A program made the position numbers and the translations under genes. The notes beneath the pieces are model-generated. The model had not been told where the DNA came from and did no database searches. It worked only from the letters and a program-made list of their open reading frames with translations. Shown piece by piece: positions 1 through 8,303 of a stretch of 64,000 nt of DNA. This stretch comes from Sandaracinaceae bacterium (lineage in GTDB: Bacteria; Myxococcota_A; Polyangia; Polyangiales; Houyiibacteriaceae), in NCBI GenBank assembly GCA_016706685.1, contig JADJJE010000001.1:372001-436000 (forward strand), given 5' to 3'. Numbering within the stretch: position 1 is the stretch's first letter; every line of letters begins with the position of its first letter.

Positions 1-236
1 CCGCTGCCCTCGAAGGTGGGCAGGCCGCGCAGAATGGCCAAGAGGGCCTGTTGGGCGATGTCGTCCACGTGGTCGTCGCCGCGCACCAAGTATCGCACCA
101 GGTTGCGTACACGTGGCAGGCGCTCCCGCAGGATGTGCCCCGCCGCGGCGCGGTCGCCACGCACGGCCGCGTCGATGAGCACGCGCAGCGCGTCCTCCGC
201 GGGGGTTCCGTCGTCGATCGTGCGCGCCATCAACAT
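1..236 (-). CDS. ECF-type RNA polymerase sigma factor, N-terminal part (cut by window edge)
   Basis: The visible 78 residues match the start of a sigma-70 family ECF factor. After a short N-terminal helix (PAEDALRVLIDAAVRGD) comes a region 2 sequence with RNLVRYLVRGDDHVDDIAQQ followed by ALLAILRGLPTFEG, the usual region 2.1-2.3 pattern with the acidic DD and the AQ/ALLA core-binding helix. Such factors direct RNA polymerase to a small regulon, often of envelope genes. Two in-frame ATG codons (236 and 230) are possible and neither has a clear Shine-Dalgarno sequence. It lies 52 bases downstream of the exported protein gene on the same strand, so the two may be co-transcribed. Region 4 and any anti-sigma partner lie outside the window. 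Confidence 0.75.
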   Translation of the reverse strand, partial: MLMARTIDDGTPAEDALRVLIDAAVRGDRAAAGHILRERLPRVRNLVRYLVRGDDHVDDIAQQALLAILRGLPTFEGS

Positions 237-288
237 GCAGTATCACAGAGGGTCGGCGGGGCGGGATCGGGTCACAGGGGCAAACGAA

Positions 289-1383
289 TCAGCGCACGCG
301 CCCAATTCGGGCCAGCACGGCCAGCCCGAACGCCGGGGCCGCGCGCGGTGTGCGCGAAAGCGTGGAGGCGCCCGCGTCCGTGTTCACGGTGTAGAGCACG
401 CGCTGCAGGGGGAGCTCGAGGCGCGCGTCCAGCGTCAGCCAGGCCACCGGCCCGAGCGCCAAGCGAAGCCGCAGCCCCGCCCCCACGCGCAGGTCCAGGT
501 GCGCCCGTGAGCCCGTGCCCACGAAGCCATCGGCCACGCGCGTGGTCTCGCGCCGCACGCGCCCCACGCCGAGCGACCCCATGGGCAGCAGCGCGAAAGC
601 GCCCCGCTCGAATGCCACCACCCCCGCCTCGAGCCAGGCCCCGGCGTGCGCCACCGAGATGGCTGCCGGCGCCGCCCGCACCCGCTGCCGCGTGCTGGCG
701 TGTACCGTAGCGCCCAGCCACAGCCGTCCGTAGCGCCAGGCCAATGACCCACTGCCCTCGAACGCCGGCCCGTCGTCCACCACGAAGCGCAGGCCGAGGC
801 CGGCGCCGAGCATGACCTCACTGCGCCGGGTGGACTCACTGCGTGCCGCCGCAGCGGGCTCCGCCTGCTGAGCCGCTACCACCTCCTGCGCGGTCTCGGC
901 CGGGGGCGCTGGGGGCTGGGACACGGGAGGAGTGGCCACACCGATCTCGCCTCCCTCGGCCAGCGCCTGGAGCGCCGCCCGCACGATCACGCCCACGGTC
1001 TCGAGCGCCGCCGAGTGCTCGCGCGGACCGCTGGCCGGCACCTCGCGCACCAGCACGCGACGGGCCGCGAGATCCACGATGGTCACCTCGAGGCCACCCT
1101 CGCGCTCGGTGGTCCACACCACCACGCGTGCCTGCGTGCCCAGCGCCAGGCGCGCGGCTCGCCCGAGCGGGTCGCCCTCAACACCTCGCGGATCTCCCGG
1201 CGCTCCGGGCGGCAGCAGCACGAACGGCAGGTCCGAGGTCTGCCCCACGATGCGCTCGCGGGTGTCTGCAGGGACACCCGGATCCAACAGCCAGGTGAGC
1301 GGCTGCGCAAGCGCCAGCCCCGGCCGCGCCGAGAGCGAAGCGACCAAGACGGCGAGCCAAACCAGCGGACGCAGAAACCGCAC
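289..1383 (-). CDS. Exported protein of unknown function with outer-membrane-like C-terminal half
   Basis: I do not recognise the family. From the GTG at 1383 the protein is 364 residues and begins with a signal peptide (MRFLRPLVWLAVLVASLSA, cleavage near ALAQ). Longer in-frame starts up to 1491 would put about 36 unlikely residues ahead of it and overlap the divergent gene. The N-terminal half resembles a soluble domain, then a Pro/Ala/Gln linker (around residues 165-190). The C-terminal ~160 residues alternate polar and hydrophobic residues with many Gly and aromatic positions, as in a small beta-barrel, and the protein ends in ARIGRVR. The gene precedes the sigma factor on the same strand, an arrangement common in Myxococcota. 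Function is unknown. Confidence 0.6.
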   Translation of the reverse strand: MRFLRPLVWLAVLVASLSARPGLALAQPLTWLLDPGVPADTRERIVGQTSDLPFVLLPPGAPGDPRGVEGDPLGRAARLALGTQARVVVWTTEREGGLEVTIVDLAARRVLVREVPASGPREHSAALETVGVIVRAALQALAEGGEIGVATPPVSQPPAPPAETAQEVVAAQQAEPAAAARSESTRRSEVMLGAGLGLRFVVDDGPAFEGSGSLAWRYGRLWLGATVHASTRQRVRAAPAAISVAHAGAWLEAGVVAFERGAFALLPMGSLGVGRVRRETTRVADGFVGTGSRAHLDLRVGAGLRLRLALGPVAWLTLDARLELPLQRVLYTVNTDAGASTLSRTPRAAPAFGLAVLARIGRVR

Positions 1384-1478
1384 GTCCCGAGCGGTACCAT
1401 GGAGCCTCCCGCGCCGCCTCCACGAAAAAACCTGCCCGTGTTGACCCGAATGGCCGCAGCTCGCGCTCTCTCTTCCCG

Positions 1479-2957
1479 ATGACCCACACATCCCCCCTCC
1501 TCTGCCGCAGAACGCTCGCCTCGTGCAACGTGCTCGCCTTCCTGATCCTCACCGTCGCGGGCTGCGGCACGGAGCGCGACATCGTCGCCTGCAGCTCGAG
1601 CGTGCCGTGCGCCACGGGGTCCACCTGCGTGTCGGGCGGCTGCGTCCCGAACGACGCCGCAGTCCCGAACGACGCGAACACCACGGACCTCGGCAACGGT
1701 GGAGACGCGGGGCCCGACCAGGGTGACGACGGCGGCCTGGTGGGCTTCTGCGCTGGAGCAGGCCCCTTGCTGATCCCCAGCGCCGGCGCGGCCGGTGACC
1801 GCTGCACCGGGCAGCTGGCCGAGAGCGCGTTCCGCTTCGCGGTGTGCAGCTGCGGCGAGTTCGTGGTGAGCAACACCTTCCGGACCGATTCGTTCGACAG
1901 CCGCAATGGCGTCTACGACAGCGCCAGCGCGGGGACCGCCGCAGCGTTCGGCACCAACGGGTCGGTCAACCTGGCGGCCACGGCCACCATCGGCGGCTCG
2001 GCCTGGGTGGCCGGTGCCCAGGGCCTCGGCGCCAACGCCAGCGCGCCATTGTCGGTGGCGGGCAACCTGCGCGTGGCCGGCCCCGTCGCGTCCATGTCCA
2101 CGGTCACGGTGGACCTCGACGCCGACATCAACGGCGACCTCAGCGCCACCAGCGTGACCATCGACGGCTCGCTCATGCAGCCCGGGGGCGCCAGCATCAC
2201 GGCGCCCACGCAAGCCATCAACGCCCAGGCTTCGGGAGTGGTCACGGTCACGCCGCCATGCGACTGTGGCTCGTCCGCCGCGGTGGACCCGGCCGCGCTG
2301 GTCGGCACGTTCGCCAGCCTGAACGACAACGCCGAGGCCGATTTCGACCCGAGCGTGCTCGCCAACCACACTGCGGGCGCCGTGGTGGACCTGCCCTGTG
2401 GGCGCCTCTACGCCCCGAGCATCGGCGGCACGGGCGCGCTCACGCTGCGCGTGGCAGGCCGCACGGCGCTCTTCGTGGGCGGTGACCTCGCGCCGGACGC
2501 CGCCTTCAGCGTTACGATCGTGGGCGACGGTGAGCTCGACCTCTTCGTGGCAGGCAACCTGGTGAGCGCATCCAGCGTCAGCCTCGGCAGCGCCGCAACG
2601 CCCTCGCGCGTGCGCCTCTACGTGGGCGGCTCGGATCCCATCGCGCTCTCGGGTGGCGGCACCTTTGCGGGCTTCGTGTATGCCCCGTCCGCACGCTTCA
2701 CCATGAGCGCCGCCATCGAGATCTTCGGCGGCTTGTTCGCCAACGGCATCGTGGCGTCCGATTCGCTGACCGTGCACTACGACGACGCCATCCGTGACGC
2801 TGCGTCCGACTGCACCCCTCCCACGGGCTGTGACAGCTGCAACGACTGCGGTGGCAACGCGTGCATCGGCGGGGCCTGCGGGGCTTGCGTCACCGACGCC
2901 GACTGCTGCGCCCCGCTCACGTGCTTCGAAGGCGTGTGCTCCCCGGCTTTCGAGTGA
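1479..2957 (+). CDS. Large secreted lipoprotein with adhesin-like repeat body and Cys-rich tail
   Basis: This 492-residue protein has an N-terminal lipoprotein signal (LAFLILTVAGC, Cys near residue 29), then a Cys-rich stretch (CSSSVPCATGSTCVSGGC) and an Asp/Asn/Gly-rich linker. The middle (about residues 120-440) is a run of short beta segments rich in Ala, Gly, Ser and Thr with repeated patterns such as AGNL and VAGRTAL. This resembles the DUF7305/bactofilin-like beta-helix region of myxobacterial surface proteins. The end (about 455-492) is a compact Cys cluster (CDSCNDCGGNACIGGACGAC, then CCAPLTC) typical of Myxococcota lipoproteins. The probable location is the outer membrane or cell surface. 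It is divergent from the exported protein at 289-1383 across 95 bases. No enzymatic motif is visible. Confidence 0.7.
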   Translation: MTHTSPLLCRRTLASCNVLAFLILTVAGCGTERDIVACSSSVPCATGSTCVSGGCVPNDAAVPNDANTTDLGNGGDAGPDQGDDGGLVGFCAGAGPLLIPSAGAAGDRCTGQLAESAFRFAVCSCGEFVVSNTFRTDSFDSRNGVYDSASAGTAAAFGTNGSVNLAATATIGGSAWVAGAQGLGANASAPLSVAGNLRVAGPVASMSTVTVDLDADINGDLSATSVTIDGSLMQPGGASITAPTQAINAQASGVVTVTPPCDCGSSAAVDPAALVGTFASLNDNAEADFDPSVLANHTAGAVVDLPCGRLYAPSIGGTGALTLRVAGRTALFVGGDLAPDAAFSVTIVGDGELDLFVAGNLVSASSVSLGSAATPSRVRLYVGGSDPIALSGGGTFAGFVYAPSARFTMSAAIEIFGGLFANGIVASDSLTVHYDDAIRDAASDCTPPTGCDSCNDCGGNACIGGACGACVTDADCCAPLTCFEGVCSPAFE

Positions 2958-3010
2958 CCCAGCGCGCACGTGCGTGACCTTTCAGGCAAGCGCGACTACA
3001 ACGCCGCCTC

Positions 3011-3688
3011 ATGCCCAACCAGACCCGCATCGTGCGTCCGGGGCCCACCCCGGACACCGTCGTCACCGAGCAGAAGGAGACGCTGCGTGTCCCCCCGGGG
3101 TGGGAGCGTCTGCCACCCGGAGACGCGGGCCTGACACGCCGCGTGAAGGCCGCAGGGCCGAGCTGGACGGTGCAAGAAAAGGTGGGGCGCAAGCTCTTCT
3201 CGCGGGGGGTGTGGGCCCCGGGTTTGAACATTCGTGCGGCGCGCACCACGCTCGACGAAGAGCGCGCCGACCCGGCGTACGAGAAGCGCCTGACCGCCGC
3301 GCGAGTGCGCCGCGAGAAGAAGCAGGACGCCTACGTGGAGGACTTCCGCGGGGCGGTGCTGGCCTTCCTGGACTTCGACCCGCGCTTCGACGCGCTGGCG
3401 CAGCGGCTCGCGGACGCCGTCACCACGCACGCCACGCCGGTGGGCAGCGGCACCGTCGCACGCACGGAGCGGATCCCCATCGACGAGCGCGCCGAGTCGG
3501 CGGTCATCGCGTGGATGCGTCACCAGACCACCGCCTACGACGGAATGGTCATCCCCCGCATCAAGGGCGAGCGCCGCCGCGTGCGACGCATGCTGGCCGA
3601 GCGCTCGAAGTTGCTGCTCTCGCGCTACCGTCGCGGCGAAGCTCCTCAGGAAGGCCGCTGCCCCCTCGTGAGCGCCCTCTCGGGGTGA
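3011..3688 (+). CDS. DUF2293 domain-containing protein
   Basis: A 225-residue basic cytoplasmic protein with no signal peptide. The C-terminal part (about residues 150-215) carries a pattern I associate with DUF2293: AVIAWMRHQTTAYD, then VIPRIKGERRRVRRMLAERS. The N-terminal half is charged, with many Arg, Lys and Glu and several Pro-rich turns. The high basic content makes nucleic-acid binding possible, but the family has no established biochemical role that I know. It sits 53 bases after the lipoprotein gene and 43 bases before the P-loop protein. Those distances allow but do not prove co-transcription. Confidence 0.65.
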   Translation: MPNQTRIVRPGPTPDTVVTEQKETLRVPPGWERLPPGDAGLTRRVKAAGPSWTVQEKVGRKLFSRGVWAPGLNIRAARTTLDEERADPAYEKRLTAARVRREKKQDAYVEDFRGAVLAFLDFDPRFDALAQRLADAVTTHATPVGSGTVARTERIPIDERAESAVIAWMRHQTTAYDGMVIPRIKGERRRVRRMLAERSKLLLSRYRRGEAPQEGRCPLVSALSG

Positions 3689-3731
3689 AGCACGGACGGC
3701 CTCGAGCCGATGCGCTACCCTCCGCACCGCC

Positions 3732-4340
3732 ATGCCCGCTTCTCCCTCCGAGCACACCCTTCGCATCGTCCTCACCGGAGGCCCCGGGGGAGGAAAGACC
3801 ACCGCGGCCGACCTGCTGCGCCGCGAGTTCTCCGACCGCGTGGCGCTGGTGCCCGAGACGGCCACCATGCTCTTCACGGGAGGCTTCCCGCGCGTGGCCG
3901 AACCCGAGGCCGTGCGCGCCACGCAGACCGCCATCTATCACGTGCAGCGCCACCTCGAAGAGGTGCAGGCGGCCCGCTTCCCGGGTCAGATCCTGCTGTG
4001 CGACCGTGGCACGGTGGACGGCGCCGCCTACTGGCCCGGTGAGCCCGCGGGCTTCTTCGAGGCGCTCGGCACCACGCTCGAGGACGAGCTGGCGCGCTAC
4101 CACCACGTGATCTTCTTCGAGACCGCCGCCGTGGGTGGGCACTCCATCGCCAGCGGCAACCCGGCCCGCATCGAGTCGGAGGCCGCGGCCGTCGCGCTCG
4201 ACAAGGGCCTGCGCACGCTCTGGCAACAGCACCCGCGCTTTCACTTCGTGCCCCACGGGCCCAGCTTCCTGGCGAAAATCACAACAGGGCTGCACACGCT
4301 GACCGAGATCCTGGCCGGCGCACGGAACCACCACGACTGA
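3732..4340 (+). CDS. AAA_28-type P-loop ATPase/kinase
   Basis: A 202-residue single-domain P-loop protein. The Walker A motif GGPGGGKT is at residues 16-23. ILLCDRGTVDGAAYWPG (around 95-110) provides a Walker B-like Asp followed by DRG, as in the AAA_28/NadR/Ttd14-like group of small nucleoside or lipid-phosphate kinases. ALVPETATMLFTGGFPR near residue 40 is also typical of that group. The substrate cannot be read from the sequence. It is probably a soluble cytoplasmic enzyme. A hairpin follows the stop codon, so this is probably the last gene of its unit. Confidence 0.7.
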   Translation: MPASPSEHTLRIVLTGGPGGGKTTAADLLRREFSDRVALVPETATMLFTGGFPRVAEPEAVRATQTAIYHVQRHLEEVQAARFPGQILLCDRGTVDGAAYWPGEPAGFFEALGTTLEDELARYHHVIFFETAAVGGHSIASGNPARIESEAAAVALDKGLRTLWQQHPRFHFVPHGPSFLAKITTGLHTLTEILAGARNHHD

Positions 4341-4354
4341 AGGCCGATTCTGTC

Positions 4355-4370
4355 CGGCGTTCTGACGCCG
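4355..4370 (+). terminator. Hairpin after the P-loop ATPase gene
   Basis: CGGCGT and ACGCCG form a perfect 6-bp stem around a TCTG tetraloop, 14 bases after the stop codon. No U-tract follows, so it may be a weak or Rho-assisted terminator or simply a GC-rich palindrome. Confidence 0.35.
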
Positions 4371-4415
4371 AGGGCTATTCCGTACCGCCACTCGCGGTGG
4401 TAGGGTCCGGCCGCG

Positions 4416-4997
4416 ATGAAGCCAGCTGGACACTACGTCGTGGACGCCTATGGCCTCACGACCGACGCATTCGTGGCCGTGCACGGGCGCTTCTTCCTGG
4501 TGCACACCGCGCCCGCAGAGCCAGCGGCGCTGGACGACTCCTCCGATGAGTGGGCGTCGGCCATGGCGTACAACACCACGTACGGGCCGAACCCCGGGTC
4601 CATGACACCCGAGGTGGAGGCGGCCTACAACGCGGTGCGCGACTTTCAGGTGTCCGAGGTGCGCAAGCGGAAGGGCAACCCCTTCCCGGACCGTGTCAGC
4701 GTGGGGCGCGCGCGCAACTGTGACGTGGTGCTGCGCTACTCGTACGTGTCCAAGCTGCACGCTCACTTCGTCGCAGCCGACGGCGCTGCAGACGCCAGCA
4801 CCGAGTTCAGCCTGGTGGACCAGAAGTCGCACAACGGCAGCGCGGTCAACGGAAAGCCGGTGCAGCCCGGGCGGCCCGCGCCCGTGGTGAGCGGCGACGA
4901 GCTGGTGCTCGGGTCCCTGCGGTTGCGCCTCATGGACGCCGGCCGGTTCATCGCGTTCATCAAGCGCGAGAGCCAGCGCCCCAAGTCGCGCTACTGA
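4416..4997 (+). CDS. FHA domain protein
   Basis: A 193-residue protein whose C-terminal half (about residues 88-175) is a forkhead-associated domain: VGRARNCDVVL, then SYVSKLHAHF and SHNGSAVNG, i.e. the conserved GR, S-x-x-H and NG residues of the phosphothreonine-binding surface. The N-terminal ~85 residues are not assignable and contain an acidic DDSSDEW stretch. FHA proteins read out Ser/Thr kinase signalling or assemble protein complexes. There is no kinase next to it. It ends only 7 bases from the convergent APH-like gene. Confidence 0.85.
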   Translation: MKPAGHYVVDAYGLTTDAFVAVHGRFFLVHTAPAEPAALDDSSDEWASAMAYNTTYGPNPGSMTPEVEAAYNAVRDFQVSEVRKRKGNPFPDRVSVGRARNCDVVLRYSYVSKLHAHFVAADGAADASTEFSLVDQKSHNGSAVNGKPVQPGRPAPVVSGDELVLGSLRLRLMDAGRFIAFIKRESQRPKSRY

Positions 4998-5004
4998 AGC
5001 GGCC

Positions 5005-6051
5005 CTAGAGGCCCAGCAGCCGACAGCCGGCAGCGCTGAGCGCCGAGACCGCCGCGCCGAACATCACGGCGTTCTCGGAACTGGCGTTGCCCAGCTGGCT
5101 GCGGCGGAAGACGCCCTGCGCGATGGCGGCCAGGCGGAAGAGCGAGAAGGCCTTGAAGTAGGCCCAGTCGGCGCTCGGCTCGCCGCCCGCGGTGGCCAGG
5201 TAGCGGGCCACGAACTCGCGCTCGGTGGGGATGCCCGTCTCGGCGAAGTTCACGCCCAGCAGGCCGCCGATCTTGGGCATGGCCACGTCGTACAGCATGC
5301 AGGTGTAGGCCAGGTCGGCGAGCGGGTGGCCCAGCGTGGACAGCTCCCAGTCGATGACGGCCAGCACGCGCGGCTCGGTGGGGTGGAAGATGAGGTTGTC
5401 CAGCCGGTAGTCGCCGTGCGCGAGCGTGGTGCGGTCGTCGGCCGGCACGTGCGCGGGCAGGTAGGCCAGCAGCTTCTCCATGGGCTCGATGACGCTGGTC
5501 TCGGAGGCGCGGTACTGCTGCGTCCAACGAGCCACCTGACGCTCCACGTATTGGCCCTGCTTTCCGTAGTCAGAGAGGCCCACGGCGGTGACGTCCACCG
5601 CGTGGATCTTGGCCAGCACGTCGGCGAGCTGCTCGTACATCACGATGCGGTCCTCGCGCGACACGTCCTGCAGGCGCACGTCGAAGAAGATGCGGCCCTC
5701 CACGTGCTCCATGACATAGAACGACGTGCCGATGACGGCGGGGTCCGTGCACAGCGCGTGCATCTCGGCCACGGGCACGTCGGTGTCGCGCAGCGCGCGC
5801 ATGACGCGGTACTCGCGGTCCACCGCGTGAGCGGACGGCAAGAGCTTGCCCGGGGGCTGCTTGCGCAGCACGAAGCTGCGCGTTCCGTCGCCCAGCCAGA
5901 AGGTGGGGTTGGACTGCCCGCCACGAAACTGGCGCACGGTGAGCGGGCCACCAAAGGCCGGGACGTGCTCGTTCAGCCAGGCCTCGAGGGCGGCTTCGTC
6001 AAAACGGTGGGCATCGCGAACAGGCGTCGTATGATCGGGTGGCGCGGACAT
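5005..6051 (-). CDS. APH-type phosphotransferase (ACAD10/11 N-domain and LvaA-like)
   Basis: A 348-residue aminoglycoside-phosphotransferase-fold kinase. The catalytic loop HGDYRLDNLIF lies near residue 212 and the metal-binding VIDWELSTLGHPLADLAY near 233. The N-terminal lobe has FRGGQSNPTFWL (nucleotide-binding loop) and FVLRKQPPGKLL (Lys of the ATP site). This pattern matches the kinase domain of animal ACAD10/11 and bacterial LvaA, which phosphorylate the hydroxyl of 4-hydroxyacyl-CoAs. It does not look like a drug-resistance enzyme. The divergent neighbour, 44 bases away, is an acyl-CoA dehydrogenase, the partner expected for that pathway. The role is inferred from family and context. 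Confidence 0.8.
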   Translation of the reverse strand: MSAPPDHTTPVRDAHRFDEAALEAWLNEHVPAFGGPLTVRQFRGGQSNPTFWLGDGTRSFVLRKQPPGKLLPSAHAVDREYRVMRALRDTDVPVAEMHALCTDPAVIGTSFYVMEHVEGRIFFDVRLQDVSREDRIVMYEQLADVLAKIHAVDVTAVGLSDYGKQGQYVERQVARWTQQYRASETSVIEPMEKLLAYLPAHVPADDRTTLAHGDYRLDNLIFHPTEPRVLAVIDWELSTLGHPLADLAYTCMLYDVAMPKIGGLLGVNFAETGIPTEREFVARYLATAGGEPSADWAYFKAFSLFRLAAIAQGVFRRSQLGNASSENAVMFGAAVSALSAAGCRLLGL

Positions 6052-6095
6052 TTCGCCGCGACCGTACCACGCCCCCGAAGAGAAGGATCCCCACC

Positions 6096-7307
6096 ATGGG
6101 CTTCGATGTCAGCGACGACCTGCAGCACCTCCTCGACAAGGCCCGCGCCTTCGTCGAGGGCTCCATCTATCCGGTGGAGCAAGAGGCCATTCACGACTTC
6201 CGCGCCGCCGAGGGCAAGCTCGCCGCGCTGCGCGCCGAAGTGAAGGCCATGGGCATGTGGGCGCCGCAGATGCCGCGCGAGATGGGCGGCATGGGGCTGT
6301 CGTTCCTGGACCACGCCCGCCTGGTGGAGGTGCTCGGTCGCAGCCCGCTCGGGCTCTACGTGTTCGGCTGCCCAGCGCCCGACGCGGGCAACATGGAGAT
6401 CCTGCACAAGTTCGGCACCAAGGAGCAGCAGGCCCGCTGGCTGCAGCCGCTGGTGGACGGGACCATCCGCAGCTGCTTCTCCATGACGGAGCCGGACCAC
6501 GCGGGCAGCAACCCCACGTGGCTCGGGACCACGGCCGTGCGTGACGGCGACGACTACGTCATCAACGGGCACAAGTGGTTCACCACGAGCGCCGACGGGG
6601 CGGACATCGCCATCGTCATGGCGGTCACCAACCCCGACGCGCCGCCGCACATGCGCGCCAGCCAGATCATCGTGCCCACCAGCTCGCCCGGCTTCGTGCA
6701 CGTGCGCCGCATCTCCGTCATGGGCGAAGAGGGCTCGGGCTGGTCCAGCCACTCGGAGCTGCGCTACGAGAACGTGCGCGTGCCCATCAGCAACCGCCTC
6801 GGCGCCGAGGGCGCGGGCTTCATGATCGCGCAGGAGCGCCTCGGGCCCGGACGCATCCACCACTGCATGCGCTTCCTGGCCATCTCGCAGCGCGCGCTCG
6901 AGCTCATGTGCGAGCGCGCCGCCACGCGCATGGTGGCGCCGGGCAAGCCGCTGGGCACCAAGCAGGCCGTGCAGATCATGATCGCGGACAGCAAGGCCGA
7001 GCTCGACTGCGCGCGCCTGTATGTGTACGACACGGCCGAGAAGATCGACCGCCACGGCGCCAACGGCGCGCGCGTGGAGATCAGCTGCGTGAAGTTCCTG
7101 GTGGCCAACACCATGCAGCGCATCCTGGACCGCGCCATCCAGATCCACGGCGCCCTCGGCATGACCGACGACACGCCGCTGGCCTGGTTCTTCCGTCACG
7201 AGCGGGCCGGCCGCATCTTCGACGGCGCCGACGAGGTCCACAAGACCAGCGTGGCGCGCCAGCTGCTGAAGCCCTACGGCCTCGAGCTGGGCTCCCAGGG
7301 GAAGTGA
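6096..7307 (+). CDS. Acyl-CoA dehydrogenase, ACAD10/11-like
   Basis: A 403-residue FAD-dependent acyl-CoA dehydrogenase. Visible signatures are CFSMTEPDHAGSNPTWL (the FAD/substrate-binding segment around 125-145), HKWFTTSADGADIAIVM, GFMIAQERLGPGRIHHCMR, IQIHGALGMTDDTPLAWFFR and the C-terminal RIFDGADEVHKTSVAR. The start at 6096 is preceded by AGAAGGA at a good distance. An upstream in-frame ATG at 6039 overlaps the divergent kinase gene and is unlikely. It pairs with the APH-type kinase. In the ACAD10/11 and LvaA/LvaC systems the two activities convert 4-hydroxyacyl-CoA through a 4-phosphate to an enoyl- or 3-hydroxyacyl-CoA for beta-oxidation. Confidence 0.88.
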   Translation: MGFDVSDDLQHLLDKARAFVEGSIYPVEQEAIHDFRAAEGKLAALRAEVKAMGMWAPQMPREMGGMGLSFLDHARLVEVLGRSPLGLYVFGCPAPDAGNMEILHKFGTKEQQARWLQPLVDGTIRSCFSMTEPDHAGSNPTWLGTTAVRDGDDYVINGHKWFTTSADGADIAIVMAVTNPDAPPHMRASQIIVPTSSPGFVHVRRISVMGEEGSGWSSHSELRYENVRVPISNRLGAEGAGFMIAQERLGPGRIHHCMRFLAISQRALELMCERAATRMVAPGKPLGTKQAVQIMIADSKAELDCARLYVYDTAEKIDRHGANGARVEISCVKFLVANTMQRILDRAIQIHGALGMTDDTPLAWFFRHERAGRIFDGADEVHKTSVARQLLKPYGLELGSQGK

Positions 7308-7311
7308 AGCC

Positions 7312-7617
7312 ATGACGCTCGCACGCATCGTGTTGGTGAAGCTGCAGCCCGAGCAGGCCAACGCCGGGGGGCGCGCTGCGCTGGCGGCCTCTGTGCGTGC
7401 GGCCCTGGGCGCCGATCCCGAGCTGCTGGCGCTGCGTGTGGAGCTGCCCGCCGACGCGGACGCCGAGCGCTCGTGGGACGTGGCGCTCCGGCTCGAGCTG
7501 CCGTCACCCGAGGCCTTCGAGCGCCTGGCGGCACGCGAGCACTACCGAGGGCTGTTCGAGCGTGACCTGCCGGCGCGCGCGGTGGTGGTCAAGGCCTGGA
7601 GCTTCGTGCCCGCGTGA
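7312..7617 (+). CDS. Small ferredoxin-fold-like protein, possibly Dabb-type
   Basis: A 101-residue protein that begins 4 bases after the dehydrogenase stop, so the two are very probably co-translated. The pattern ARIVLVKL at the start, DVALRLELPSPEAFERL in the middle, AREHYRGLFERDLPARAVVVKAW at the end fits a small alpha/beta dimeric barrel such as the Dabb (stress-responsive) family. No catalytic residue can be named with confidence. Given its position it may assist the acyl-CoA dehydrogenase pathway. Confidence 0.55.
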   Translation: MTLARIVLVKLQPEQANAGGRAALAASVRAALGADPELLALRVELPADADAERSWDVALRLELPSPEAFERLAAREHYRGLFERDLPARAVVVKAWSFVPA

Positions 7618-7675
7618 GCCCGCTGGGCGAGACGAGCGCCGCCTTCTCTGCTATCAGCCGTCCTGATCGGAACGC

Positions 7676-8293
7676 ATGGAAGAATTGATCGGAACGGCCG
7701 GGCTGCTGGGCATCGCGCTCATCTTGTTCTTCGAGAGCGGCTTTCCTTTTGCGTTCTGGCTCCCTGGCGACAGCCTGCTGCTGTCGGTGGGGCTGTTCGC
7801 GGCGAGCGGGCGCTTCGAGATCGTCTCGCTGCTCCTGACGCTGTTCTGCGCCTCGGTGGCCGGCGTGGCTGCGGGCTACTGGACGGGGCGGCTCGTGGGG
7901 GCGCGCTGGCTCGACCCGGACCAGGGCAGCGTGGTGCGCCGCAAGCGCCTCATGGCAGCGCAGTCGTTCTACATCAAGCACGGCGGCAAGGCCCTGGTGC
8001 TGGGCCGCTTCGTGCCCGCGGTGCGGTCGTTCATCCCGTTCTTCGCCGGCATCGCCCGCATGCCCCAGCGCCGCCTCATGTTCTACAACGTGCTGGGCGG
8101 GGCCATGTGGGCCACCGGCCTCCCGCTCGTGGGCTACTACGGCGGCGCAGCCCTCCATCGCCGGGGCATCGACATCGACGCCTACGTGCTGCCGGTGGTG
8201 GGCAGCATCGTCGCCATCTTCATCATCGTGCCGGTGGTGCAGAGCCTGCGCGACCCCGAGACCCGCGCGCGCCTCTTGCGGCGCCCCCGCTGA
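7676..8293 (+). CDS. DedA family membrane protein
   Basis: A 205-residue inner-membrane protein with several hydrophobic segments. It has the DedA/VTT signatures FFESGFPFAFWLPGDSLLL (residues ~19-37) and LGRFVPAVRSFIPFFAGIARM (~108-128), i.e. the G/FxGRFxPxxRxxxPxxAG core with the conserved Arg and Pro residues. DedA proteins are implicated in lipid (undecaprenyl phosphate or phospholipid) translocation and membrane homeostasis. The protein ends in a basic tail (RARLLRRPR). It lies 58 bases after the previous gene and converges with the synthetase gene 10 bases away. Confidence 0.9.
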   Translation: MEELIGTAGLLGIALILFFESGFPFAFWLPGDSLLLSVGLFAASGRFEIVSLLLTLFCASVAGVAAGYWTGRLVGARWLDPDQGSVVRRKRLMAAQSFYIKHGGKALVLGRFVPAVRSFIPFFAGIARMPQRRLMFYNVLGGAMWATGLPLVGYYGGAALHRRGIDIDAYVLPVVGSIVAIFIIVPVVQSLRDPETRARLLRRPR

Positions 8294-8303
8294 GCCCGCG
8301 GCC

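Noticed and set aside
5005..6051. Antibiotic resistance (APH) gene
   Set aside because: The fold is APH-like but the sequence pattern and the adjacent acyl-CoA dehydrogenase point to ACAD10/11 or LvaA-type metabolism.
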